NCBI GenBank assembly: GCA_965220045.1
Contig: OZ244803.1
Location: 1,054,001 to 1,118,000, forward strand
DNA: 64,000 bases
Reading direction: 5' to 3'
DNA from: VXOZ01 sp965220045
Lineage (GTDB): Bacteria; Chloroflexota; UBA11872; VXOZ01
A program made the position numbers and the translations under genes. Under the pieces are notes generated by a model. It searched no databases, had not been told where the DNA came from, and saw only the letters and a list, made by a program, of their open reading frames with translations. Of the stretch, positions 52,020 through 60,752 are shown piece by piece. Numbering within the stretch: position 1 is the first letter of the stretch; each line of letters starts with the position of its first letter.

Positions 52020-53171
52020 TTAGTTTGCAGGATATCGCGCTGCCGTGCCAGTGTATGCCAGGTCGAGGGAAGACTCTAAGAATTCAGCTATACCCATGGC
52101 GCACTCCTCAATAGCGGCACGTTGCGATCGCGTTAGCCGGCAGAAGGGCTCTACCGTAACCTGCAAGCGCTTGCCTCGCTGGCGATGGGACCACACACCG
52201 GCAATACGGCCGTTGATCAGCACCACGGGAGAGATCCAACCGGCCGCACGGTAGACGCGCTTGTAGTAAGCGTCGTCCACAAGGTGTGACTTGTCGCGCT
52301 GGCCAAGGAGATAGACATCGAAGTGTGGCAGCAAGCGCACTTCATCGGCCGCGAGCGCCGCGTTCTGCAGCGTAGGCAGATCACGTTGCAGGATGGCAGC
52401 GCGCTTGCCCTCGATCTCTACGGTGCACATTGCGTCTTGCAGCCTGCCCCAGATCCGGGAGGCATCCCTGACGGCCACACCCGCCCAAGCGGCAAAGTCC
52501 TGCACGGTGGCCGGACCGTACGCTTGGAGGTAGCGCTCTAAGAGCCACTCTTCAGCTTCTTCGCCGCGAACGTCCTTCCAGCCTGACAGCCAATGATCGC
52601 GCCGCACAAAGGTGGCCTCCTGACCCTGGTTGGGACCAAGACACAGGTCACCTTTTAGACATACGTACTTGCCGAGTCCGCCCCAACCGTGCTCGAGCAA
52701 TTCCTGGATCTGCGGGGCGTCCTCGCGCAAACGTGGCAAGATAGCCTGTGAGATTTCGCGGCGCGTCAGCGGGGCGTCGCTCAGGGCCGTGAAGATAGCA
52801 TCTGCCATTGTCTCGATGGCAGATGCATCTACGCCGTAGCGCGCCATCCAACGTTGTTCCTGTTTCAATCGATTGGGTCTGAGCGCGGCGACGTAGAGAG
52901 GGAGTTCATGCGCGGGCACCAAGTGTAGCGTTCCCCGCATGCACCACACTTTGACCAGCGTGCGTTCCCGCCAGAGTGCGTGTTCAATCCTGGAAACGGA
53001 GAGGCCGTCTATCCGCGCTCGCGCCGCCAACAGGGCGGCTGACATGACCTGCGCTTGCACGCCGCACGTAGCGCTGACAACGTCGACCAAATTCCTTGGT
53101 TGTTCACACTCTATGAAAAAGTGGCGCTGCAAGCGAAAGGCATGTACCTGCGACCACCCAATGCTACTCAT
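52020..53171 (-). CDS. AlkZ/YcaQ-like winged-helix DNA glycosylase (HTH_42 family)
   Basis: 383 residues from the ATG at 53171. The terminator at 53226-53255 overlaps the longer frame, so translation must begin downstream of it. 'DVVSATCGVQAQVMSAALL' carries the Q-A-Q motif that AlkZ-type glycosylases use for catalysis. 'WCMRGTLHLVPAHEL' and the winged-helix zone ('LTRREISQAI', 'TVQDFAAWAGV') follow. 'RLLPHFDVYLLGQRDKSHLV' and 'INGRIAGVW' are C-terminal family blocks. AlkZ enzymes unhook interstrand crosslinks or remove alkylated bases. Function here is by family, and the substrate is untested. Confidence 0.85.
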   Translation of the reverse strand: MSSIGWSQVHAFRLQRHFFIECEQPRNLVDVVSATCGVQAQVMSAALLAARARIDGLSVSRIEHALWRERTLVKVWCMRGTLHLVPAHELPLYVAALRPNRLKQEQRWMARYGVDASAIETMADAIFTALSDAPLTRREISQAILPRLREDAPQIQELLEHGWGGLGKYVCLKGDLCLGPNQGQEATFVRRDHWLSGWKDVRGEEAEEWLLERYLQAYGPATVQDFAAWAGVAVRDASRIWGRLQDAMCTVEIEGKRAAILQRDLPTLQNAALAADEVRLLPHFDVYLLGQRDKSHLVDDAYYKRVYRAAGWISPVVLINGRIAGVWSHRQRGKRLQVTVEPFCRLTRSQRAAIEECAMGIAEFLESSLDLAYTGTAARYPAN

Positions 53172-53225
53172 TGCCCACGGCCTTCTGCAGGTAGCCAAAC
53201 TATCGTGTTTACGGAGAAAACAAGA

Positions 53226-53255
53226 GGCTACGTGCAACCAGAGTAGCACGTAGCC
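53226..53255 (-). terminator. Intrinsic terminator of the BNR propeller gene
   Basis: Perfect ten-base arms GGCTACGTGC and GCACGTAGCC are separated by ten bases. On the minus strand the stem is followed by TCTTGTTTTC. It lies 51 bases beyond the stop codon at 53307 and separates this gene from the AlkZ-like gene. Confidence 0.75.
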
Positions 53256-53306
53256 TTTCAGTTATCTGACATTAGAATTGCAGAGAACTACGAAGAAAAC
53301 GGGCGC

Positions 53307-55292
53307 CTACGCATCGACATAACGCCAAATTGTGCCGCCCAGCGAGACGGCCCACACGGCGTGGTCTTCGGCGTAGTTGGGCGAAACCAGCAGAGAAACA
53401 ATCGCCTTGTTGTCCAGGCCTTCATTGATGTTCTGCCATGTTAGGCCTTCGTCGCCAGACTTGTACACGCCCCGGCTTGTTCCCGCGTAAACGGTCGAGT
53501 CGTTCTCATACTCGGGCGAGATTGCCAGGCAGACGACCGCAGCCGTAGCCTCGCCAATGGCATCGCCGACCCAGAGGTTCTTCCCGCGCCACATGGGGCG
53601 GAAGAAGCGCGTTGCCGTGGCAATGAAGAAGTTGCTGTAGTCCTCTTCCGTGCCGGAATAGTTCGGCGGCATGGCAAAGCTGATCCACTGCGCTCCGGTC
53701 GCGTGAACAAGGATACGCTTCCAAATCTCACCGCCGTCGGCCGAACGCCACACAGTGATGGTACTCGCGTAATCGCCTTGGGAAGCGCGGAAGGTACCCA
53801 ACAGAAGGGTATTGTCGTCGGCGTAATTCGGTGAGAGCGTTACGCCGATCACGTCCTCCTCGCCAAACGTCTCTTCTGCCTTTTCCCAAGACTGACCGGC
53901 GTCCTGGCTGAAGTACAGTGCTCCGCCCGGTCCGCCGGCAACCACGAGGCGATCATCCGCATAGGTACGTGAGACGGCAAGCACACGGAGGTCTTGCGCT
54001 TCGTCTTCTATGCCCGCGTTGCTCGCCTGCCAGCTCTGTCCGCCGTCAGCAGAAATCGCGATTCCCTGGTGCGTGGCCGCAAAAACGGTGGAGTCGTTGG
54101 CATAATCCGGCGAAATCAAGAGTGACGCCACTTGCATCTCTTCGATGCCGGCGCCTGCCGGCTCCCACATGGCCCCTTCATCGGTGGACCGGAGAAGCCC
54201 ATCTTCCAGGCTGGTGGCAAAGAGCGTACCGTCCTCGTGAAAATTCGGGGAGAGCGCCGTACCGAGCAGAGAGCGCGCGGCAAGGCCCGCCACGGCCGGT
54301 TCCCAATGGGCAGCGTCGCCGCCGGCACGCAGGGCGCCTTCGCGGTGCACACCTGCCAAGACTATGTCATCGTCACCGGTTCCGGTGGTGAGCAGGCACA
54401 AGACTGATGAATCCTGATCGATCACACTCTCCCAGGTTGTGCCCCCGTCGGTAGAGCGGTAAATCGATCCCTCCGCGGTGCCGGCGTAGGCAAGACCATC
54501 CGCGGCAAAATCAGGCGATAGGCAAAGTGCGTTGATGGAAACACTATCCAGTCCGCTATTTGCCTCCTGCCAGTTTGTGCCGCCGTCAGTGGACTTGAAG
54601 ACGCCCATGTCTTCGGTACCGACCAGAATCGTGCGGTCCTCGGCGAAGTTCGGCGAGACGGCAATTGCCTGCAGCGCCATGCTATCGAGCCCTCTATCCA
54701 CCAGCCGCCACGCGCGGCCTTCGTCAAGGGTCCGATAGAGGCCGTCGCCGCCGGCGATGAAGGCCGTCTGATCTTCTGCGAAGTCCGGCGAGATTGCCAC
54801 CGCCTGAATACTCAACTCCATGATGCCGAAATTCGCCGAATTCCAGGTACGGCCGCGGTTAGTCGACTTGAATACGCCGTCTTCCTGGGTGCCGGCAAAC
54901 ATTACACCGTCGTCCGCGAAGTTCGGCGACACGGCCAGGCAGGTCACAGAAGCGGCGCCCTGCCAGAAATCGAGTTGCTGCCAGGTCTCACCGCCGTTGT
55001 CGGAGCGGTAGACGCCGCCTTCCAGAGCGCCTGCGAACGCTACTTCGTGGTTCGCTACGTTAGGCGCGAACGCGAGCGCTTGGATGTAAGGGCTCGTAAT
55101 ACCTTCGTTGGATATCTTCCACGTCTTGCCCCTGTCTTCGGAGCAGAATACCCCGGCCATGGTACCGGCCAGTACCAGGTTGTTTTCGTTAAAGCTCGGC
55201 GAGACGGCCAGTGACGCAACTGTGCCGCCAAGGCGCTGGCCAACCACCTCCCATGCTTGCTTTTCCATCACTGCGGGCCCGGAGTTACTCAT
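53307..55292 (-). CDS. Fourteen-repeat BNR beta-propeller protein
   Basis: 661 residues from the ATG at 55292, chosen because GAAGGAGA lies just before it. Fourteen repeats of about 45 residues are visible, each with a strand like '(V/I/L)SP(N/D)(F/Y)A(D/E)D..(V/L)..GT' and most with an Asp box such as 'STDGGTNWQEA' or 'SADGGQSWQAS'. Fourteen blades fit two seven-blade propellers in one chain. No signal peptide, membrane segment or catalytic domain is seen. It should be a cytosolic scaffold or ligand-binding protein. It has its own terminator. Confidence 0.85.
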   Translation of the reverse strand: MSNSGPAVMEKQAWEVVGQRLGGTVASLAVSPSFNENNLVLAGTMAGVFCSEDRGKTWKISNEGITSPYIQALAFAPNVANHEVAFAGALEGGVYRSDNGGETWQQLDFWQGAASVTCLAVSPNFADDGVMFAGTQEDGVFKSTNRGRTWNSANFGIMELSIQAVAISPDFAEDQTAFIAGGDGLYRTLDEGRAWRLVDRGLDSMALQAIAVSPNFAEDRTILVGTEDMGVFKSTDGGTNWQEANSGLDSVSINALCLSPDFAADGLAYAGTAEGSIYRSTDGGTTWESVIDQDSSVLCLLTTGTGDDDIVLAGVHREGALRAGGDAAHWEPAVAGLAARSLLGTALSPNFHEDGTLFATSLEDGLLRSTDEGAMWEPAGAGIEEMQVASLLISPDYANDSTVFAATHQGIAISADGGQSWQASNAGIEDEAQDLRVLAVSRTYADDRLVVAGGPGGALYFSQDAGQSWEKAEETFGEEDVIGVTLSPNYADDNTLLLGTFRASQGDYASTITVWRSADGGEIWKRILVHATGAQWISFAMPPNYSGTEEDYSNFFIATATRFFRPMWRGKNLWVGDAIGEATAAVVCLAISPEYENDSTVYAGTSRGVYKSGDEGLTWQNINEGLDNKAIVSLLVSPNYAEDHAVWAVSLGGTIWRYVDA

Positions 55293-55755
55293 CGATTCTC
55301 CTTCCATAACGTGTCACACTCATATGCATAGAGAGTCTTGTGGGCTGAGACCTTATAGTCTCGTTGTGAAGTACACTCTGATTGACGCGCCGTCAAACGC
55401 GATTACCTCTTCAGCCCTGTTCTTTGTAGCAGACCTTTCAAAACACAATTAAACCGCGCGCTCTTTGCGGGCGCGCAGCAAATGTCCGCTACGTATATTA
55501 CTGTAATGCTACCAGACCTTCAAGATAAACACGAATTCAGCAGTATATGGGCGGGATTCAGCGGACTTTCGCACTGTGAATCCCCCTACACACGCGTGAG
55601 CCCCAATCTTTGCCGGGCCTCAGCAGCGTGTCCGGCGCACTGCACGGCGGTGCCGCAGGGCGGTTGAGCCCCCGCCGGTATGATCTGTCGTCCATAATGC
55701 AAGGTGTAGAACAACCTGGACTGACGATATTCGGGTGGAATACAGGAGCGCCAAC
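55293..55755. other. Divergent intergenic region, 463 bases
   Basis: Between the BNR gene and the GH127-like gene. 'gcgcgctctttgcgggcgcgc' near 55455 is a GC-rich near-palindrome. No gene or convincing promoter is seen. Confidence 0.4.
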
Positions 55756-57318
55756 GTGAAGCTATCCAACGTCAACACCAACGACATCAGAGCGGCCATC
55801 GAACTTGGATGCAGGACGATGTCAAACGTGTTCAATGCCGATGACAACGATATCCCATTCTTCGGGTCCGAGGTCCTCCCCAACCCACGGCTCCGCTTCA
55901 GCAACGTCCACTCCGAGTCTCATGTGCCGGGCAGGCACCTGAACGCCTTGCTGAACGCCGAGGACGCTGCGGGCGTCTTGATCTCGGAAGAGGCGGTCGA
56001 GAAACACGCCGCAGCGGCATTCTTCTCATACTCCGGCCCCGTGCCTTTGCCCATGAACCGCGACCGCGTGGACGGGCCAATTGAGAATTTCAACGATCAC
56101 AACGTGCGCGAGGGAATGCACGCCCTCTATGCCTTGGTCCGCTATAGAGATTCCGAGAGGGCGAGGGAGTTGGCCGAATCCAGCATCGCATTCATTCTCG
56201 ATGCGTGGGATCCGGTGAACGGCTGGGACCGAAAAAAAATGACGAGTGCTCACGGGATTCGCTGGACCCGGCAGACCACGTTCATTACGGGAGTCGGCCG
56301 CGCCATCGGTCCGCTGGTCAAGTACTACCGGGCCACCGGCTCGGGCAAGGCGCTCGAACTGGCATCTCTTTTGGCAGAGAAGGCTACCTCCGAGTTCTTC
56401 TTGCCTGACGGATCCTATGACCGCGAGAAGTTCGGCGCGCACACCCACTCGACGACCTGCGTCATGTCCTCGCTGGCGCAGCTTGCGGACCTGACAAGCG
56501 ACGCCGCACTCCTGGAGCGAGTGCGGGCCTTTGCCGAAAACGGGCTGTGGGCGATCCGCGACGAACTGGGTTGGGTGATTGAGAGCAGCGCCGACGACAG
56601 CCCGCCTGACAAGGGGGAAGGCAACAACACCGGCGACATCGTTGAAACAGACCTGATTCTCGGCCGGCACGGCCATCCCGCGTACTACCAGGACGCCGAA
56701 CGCATCCTGCGCGGGCACTTGTTGCCGTCCCAACTTCGCGACGCGGATTTCATCCCCGAACCTGCTAATCCGGCGGATGAAGACGGTCTGAGAAATGTAC
56801 GGGAACGTCACTTGGGAGGGTTCGGGTTTCCGGCGCCGTACGGCCACCGCCCGCTTGGGCTCGAGCGGATCAGCTTCAACATGGACATAGTCGGCGGGGT
56901 GGTCGGTACCCTCTGCGAAGCGCTCAGGGAGGGCGTCGTGAAAGGGCCTGATGGCGTACGGGTGAACCTGCTGTTGGACCAGGACACGCCGGACGCGCGG
57001 GTGCAGGCGGGCGAAGCGTCAGGCCGAGTAAGCGTAACGACCAAACACGCGACGCCGCTTTGGATCAGGTTGCCGCAGTGGGCCGACCGGGCGTCGTTGC
57101 AGGTCTGGGGAACGGAGGACTATCGGATCTTGGGAGACTACCTGTTCGTCGCCCACCCTGAAACGGGCAAACCGATTGCATTGGAATACCCGGCGGTACG
57201 GACTGAAATTGTGCTCGCTCACCGCACGCGCAGCATCAGGACGGTGCTTGAAGGTGACGCGGTGGTGGCGATGGACAACTGCGGCGCCGACCTGACCTTT
57301 TTCGATCCGCTCGACTGA
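55756..57318 (+). CDS. Putative glycoside hydrolase, GH127-like (alpha/alpha barrel plus beta domain)
   Basis: 520 residues from the GTG at 55756 with GGAG eight bases upstream. A GTG 21 bases earlier lacks a site. The first ~400 residues are helical-hairpin repeats ('NVREGMHALYALVRYRDSE', 'ERVRAFAENGLWAIRDELGWV') typical of (alpha/alpha)6 barrels. The last ~110 ('VTTKHATPLWIRLPQWAD', 'LFVAHPETGKPIALEYP') resemble the beta-sandwich that follows the barrel in GH127 beta-L-arabinofuranosidases. 'HTHSTTCVMSSLAQLADL' may carry the active site. There is no signal peptide. Family assignment is tentative. Confidence 0.65.
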   Translation: MKLSNVNTNDIRAAIELGCRTMSNVFNADDNDIPFFGSEVLPNPRLRFSNVHSESHVPGRHLNALLNAEDAAGVLISEEAVEKHAAAAFFSYSGPVPLPMNRDRVDGPIENFNDHNVREGMHALYALVRYRDSERARELAESSIAFILDAWDPVNGWDRKKMTSAHGIRWTRQTTFITGVGRAIGPLVKYYRATGSGKALELASLLAEKATSEFFLPDGSYDREKFGAHTHSTTCVMSSLAQLADLTSDAALLERVRAFAENGLWAIRDELGWVIESSADDSPPDKGEGNNTGDIVETDLILGRHGHPAYYQDAERILRGHLLPSQLRDADFIPEPANPADEDGLRNVRERHLGGFGFPAPYGHRPLGLERISFNMDIVGGVVGTLCEALREGVVKGPDGVRVNLLLDQDTPDARVQAGEASGRVSVTTKHATPLWIRLPQWADRASLQVWGTEDYRILGDYLFVAHPETGKPIALEYPAVRTEIVLAHRTRSIRTVLEGDAVVAMDNCGADLTFFDPLD

Positions 57319-57497
57319 CTGAGACACGTTGGCATCGGGCTGGGGACTGATAGGGTGTAACATCTCTCCGACGAGATTATCGATATGCGCCCAAGACGGC
57401 AGTTGCTGCCATTGTGCCGGAGCTTGCAGTCAGCCCTATCTCTTCGTACCCTTAGAGGGCAATTGCTGTTAACTATTGCTGTGCAACGGAGACTTGT

Positions 57498-59021
57498 GTG
57501 CTCGCGAAGATTTCGGCAGCAACGTTAGTCGGGCTAGAAAGCGCCCAAGTGGAGGTCGAGGTCGACCTCGCCGACGGTCTGCCCTCATTCGTCATCGTAG
57601 GCTTGCCTGATACGGCTGTGCAGGAAGCGCGCGAGCGCGTGCGCGCGGCTATTCGCAACGCGGGCTTTGTGTTTCCACAGAAGCGGGTAACCGTCAATCT
57701 TGCGCCCGCCGACGTGGCCAAGGAAGGCACAGGGCTCGATGTCGCCATAGCCATTGGCATTCTCGTTGCCAGCGGTCAATTGGCGGCGGAAGGGCTTGAA
57801 GAGTCGCTCTTTCTCGGCGAACTGGCGCTGGAAGGGGCGCTGCGGCCTACCAACGGCATTTTGCCTCTCGTGTCCAATGCCCTCAGTTGGGGTGTACGGG
57901 CCGTCTACGTCCCGGAGTCCAACGGCGGCGAGGCGGCGATCATTGCCGATCTTGCCGTGCATCCGGCAAGGCATCTCCGTGAATTGGTCCTGCATCTCAA
58001 TGGGATGGAGTCTCTTCCCCGAGCGCGACCCCCAAGAGCGACCGACGACGCCACCGTGGTCTACGATGTCGACCTTGGGGACGTTAAGGGCCAAGAGCAC
58101 GCAAAGCGCGCATTGGAAGTGGCGTGCAGCGGCGGGCACAACGTGTTGTTTTCCGGTCCACCGGGTACGGGCAAGTCGCTGCTCGCCCAGGCGGTTTCTT
58201 CGATTCTGCCGCCCCTAACGCTCGAGGAGGCCATCGAGGTAAGCAAGATCTACAGTGTCTGCGGGCTATTGCGGTCTGACGAGCCTCTCGTCTTGAAGCG
58301 ACCCTTTCGTTCGCCGCATCACACCGTCTCACACGCGGGCTTGGTTGGCGGAGGTCGCTTTCCTCGGCCGGGAGAGATCAGCCAAGCGCATCGCGGCGTC
58401 CTGTTTCTCGACGAAATACCGGAATTCCCCAGCAACATGCTCGACATGCTGCGGCAGCCTTTAGAATCCGGCGCGGTCACTATTTCCCGCGCCTCCGGAT
58501 CCTTGACGTTTCCCGCACAGTTCTTGCTCATAGGGGCGATGAATCCCTGCCCGTGTGGTTGGTATGGTGATCCGGTACGGACCTGCACGTGCAATCCCGC
58601 CATCGTCACACGTTACCAGCGAAAGCTGTCCGGCCCCTTGCTCGATCGTATCGACATCCACGTGGAGGTGCCGCGCGTGGATTACGACAAGCTAACCGAG
58701 GATCGCCGGGGCGAGTCTTCGGCACACGTGCGGCAGCGCGTTGTGAGCGCCCGCCGCGTTCAACAGGAGCGCTTCGCCGCACTTCCCTTCAACACGAATG
58801 CCGAGATTGGTCCGCGGCACGTGCGAGAGTTCTGTTCACTGCAAACTGAGGCGCAGAATCTCATGAAGACTGCCATGGACCGCATGCACCTCACTGCGCG
58901 CAGCTTCCATCGGGTGCTCAAGCTGGCCCGTACCATAGCCGATATGGATGGCGCCGACACCATCGCCGTGCAGCACCTTGCTGAAGCCCTGCAGTACCGG
59001 CCGAAACTAAACACCAGTTAG
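57498..59021 (+). CDS. comM: YifB/ComM family Mg-chelatase-like AAA ATPase
   Basis: 507 residues, from the GTG at 57498 after CGGAG. The N-terminal ChlI/Lon-like domain ('LVGLESAQVEVEVDLADGLP', 'KRVTVNLAPADVAKEGTGLD') precedes the AAA core with Walker A 'GPPGTGKS', Walker B 'GVLFLDEIPEF' and 'GAMNPCPCGWYGD', a four-cysteine region shared by the family. The C-terminal lid ends 'HLAEALQYRP'. ComM helicases drive branch migration during natural transformation and related recombination. No competence genes are adjacent. Confidence 0.95.
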   Translation: MLAKISAATLVGLESAQVEVEVDLADGLPSFVIVGLPDTAVQEARERVRAAIRNAGFVFPQKRVTVNLAPADVAKEGTGLDVAIAIGILVASGQLAAEGLEESLFLGELALEGALRPTNGILPLVSNALSWGVRAVYVPESNGGEAAIIADLAVHPARHLRELVLHLNGMESLPRARPPRATDDATVVYDVDLGDVKGQEHAKRALEVACSGGHNVLFSGPPGTGKSLLAQAVSSILPPLTLEEAIEVSKIYSVCGLLRSDEPLVLKRPFRSPHHTVSHAGLVGGGRFPRPGEISQAHRGVLFLDEIPEFPSNMLDMLRQPLESGAVTISRASGSLTFPAQFLLIGAMNPCPCGWYGDPVRTCTCNPAIVTRYQRKLSGPLLDRIDIHVEVPRVDYDKLTEDRRGESSAHVRQRVVSARRVQQERFAALPFNTNAEIGPRHVREFCSLQTEAQNLMKTAMDRMHLTARSFHRVLKLARTIADMDGADTIAVQHLAEALQYRPKLNTS

Positions 59022-59306
59022 TTAGGACGCGTGCTTCCTTCGGCTCTCCATGCCTCGTCGCTCTTGAATCTGATGCCTACGAGTGATTAGAGTCTCCCGT
59101 AGAGGTCAGACCTGTCGCTGAGCGGACCCCGCTGAACTCCACCCGCAGGCGCCCACAACGGCTTTGTCTTGACAAACCTGGCGCGTCGTGGGCAGCCGAG
59201 ACTGCGCTCACGCGGTGCGCTATAGTATAAGAGCACCTCGCGGCACCCGCCGTCAGAGGCTATGCCGCGTACCCAATGACCGCCATAGCTTATACAGGAT
59301 TCGGGA

Positions 59307-60704
59307 GTGGAAAAAGATACGAAAAGCACAATGCAAGTAAACCAAAGCGGATCGCCGCGCGCTCACGGGCGGTTTCGTGTACTCGGTCTCTTCCGAGAAT
59401 TCGCCCATGCGCAGGCTTCCAGTGGCATTGTCCTCCTGGCCTGTGTAATCGTCGCCCTTGTGTGGGCCAACTCACCCTTCGGCAGTTCATATTACGACCT
59501 CTGGCACCTTCACTTTGCCATCAGATTCGGTGACATTGACTGGATAAACGAGGCATTCGACAGGCCGCTCGAGTACTGGATCAATGACGGCCTGATGGCG
59601 GTCTTTTTCTTTGTCGTGGGACTTGAGATCAAGCGCGAGGTGATTGCGGGAGAACTGGCCTCGCCACGCAAGGCGATGCTGCCGATTATGGCGGCAATCG
59701 GCGGCATGGTGGTGCCCGCGGCTATCTTCCTCTGGTTCAATTTCGGCGGGCCGGCGCAGCGCGGGTGGGGCATCCCCATGGCTACCGACATCGCGTTTAC
59801 GCTCGGTGTGATGGCGGTTCTTGGCACCAAAGTGCCGACGCCCATCAAAGTGTTCCTGACCGCTCTGGCGATTGTGGACGACATCGGCGCGGTACTCGTG
59901 ATCGCTATCTTCTACACGAGCGAGATCTCCTTGCTGGCGCTGGCCATCGCGGCGGTCTTCGTGGTGCTGATGATTGCGGCCAACCGCCTGGGGGTTCGCA
60001 GCACGCTGGTGTACTTCCTCTTGGGAGCCTGCGGGCTGTGGCCGGCATTCATCTTCTCGGGGGTGCATCCGACGGTGGCGGGAGTCATTGCCGCCTTTAC
60101 GATTCCGGCTCGGCGGCGCATCGATAGCACGGAATTCACCAACTTGAGTCGTGTCTACATCGACGAATTTACCCAGGCTTCAGGTCAAGGCGAAAGTCTG
60201 CTGGCAAATGAAGAGCAGGTTTCGCTGATGCGCTCCATCGAGCGCACGGCCCTGGGTGCCCAATCGCCATTGCAGCGCTTTGAGAACACGCTCCATCCCT
60301 GGACCGTCTTCGGCATCATGCCTTTGTTTGCACTTGCCAATGCCGGCGTCGCGATAGGGGCGGACTTTTCAAGCATGGTTGGGGAGCCGTTGGCGCTGGG
60401 CGTGGCACTGGGCTTACTGGTGGGTAAGCCGCTCGGCATCATGCTCTTCTCTGTGGTCGCGGTGCGCCTGGGACTTGCCGCCCTACCGAATCGCGTAAAT
60501 TGGTTTCACGTACTCGGCGCCGGCTGCCTGGCCGGCATTGGCTTCACCATGTCGCTGTTCATTGCCAATCTCGCGCTGGGCGGCACGGATCTGCTGGAAG
60601 CCGCCAAGATCAGCATCTTGGTGGGCTCGCTCTTGGCCGCGGTGCTCGGCTGGCTGGTGTTTCAGTTTGCGCCGGTCTTGAGTCGTAAAGGGGATAGCGG
60701 TTGA
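59307..60704 (+). CDS. nhaA: Na+/H+ antiporter NhaA
   Basis: 465 residues, longer than E. coli NhaA (388). Eleven or twelve membrane helices are expected. Transport-site residues D161 ('GIPMATDIAFTLG') and D191-D192 ('LAIVDDIGAV') are in place. A soluble insert of about 50 residues near 275-325 ('TNLSRVYIDEFTQASGQGE') is typical of the longer Gram-positive/Chloroflexi forms. It exports sodium in exchange for protons. The GTG start at 59307 abuts a GGGA. An ATG eight codons later is an alternative. Confidence 0.95.
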   Translation: MEKDTKSTMQVNQSGSPRAHGRFRVLGLFREFAHAQASSGIVLLACVIVALVWANSPFGSSYYDLWHLHFAIRFGDIDWINEAFDRPLEYWINDGLMAVFFFVVGLEIKREVIAGELASPRKAMLPIMAAIGGMVVPAAIFLWFNFGGPAQRGWGIPMATDIAFTLGVMAVLGTKVPTPIKVFLTALAIVDDIGAVLVIAIFYTSEISLLALAIAAVFVVLMIAANRLGVRSTLVYFLLGACGLWPAFIFSGVHPTVAGVIAAFTIPARRRIDSTEFTNLSRVYIDEFTQASGQGESLLANEEQVSLMRSIERTALGAQSPLQRFENTLHPWTVFGIMPLFALANAGVAIGADFSSMVGEPLALGVALGLLVGKPLGIMLFSVVAVRLGLAALPNRVNWFHVLGAGCLAGIGFTMSLFIANLALGGTDLLEAAKISILVGSLLAAVLGWLVFQFAPVLSRKGDSG

Positions 60705-60752
60705 CTCGTTCGGAGTATTAGCCGGCGCTTGGCTTAGGAGCGGCCACCGGAG

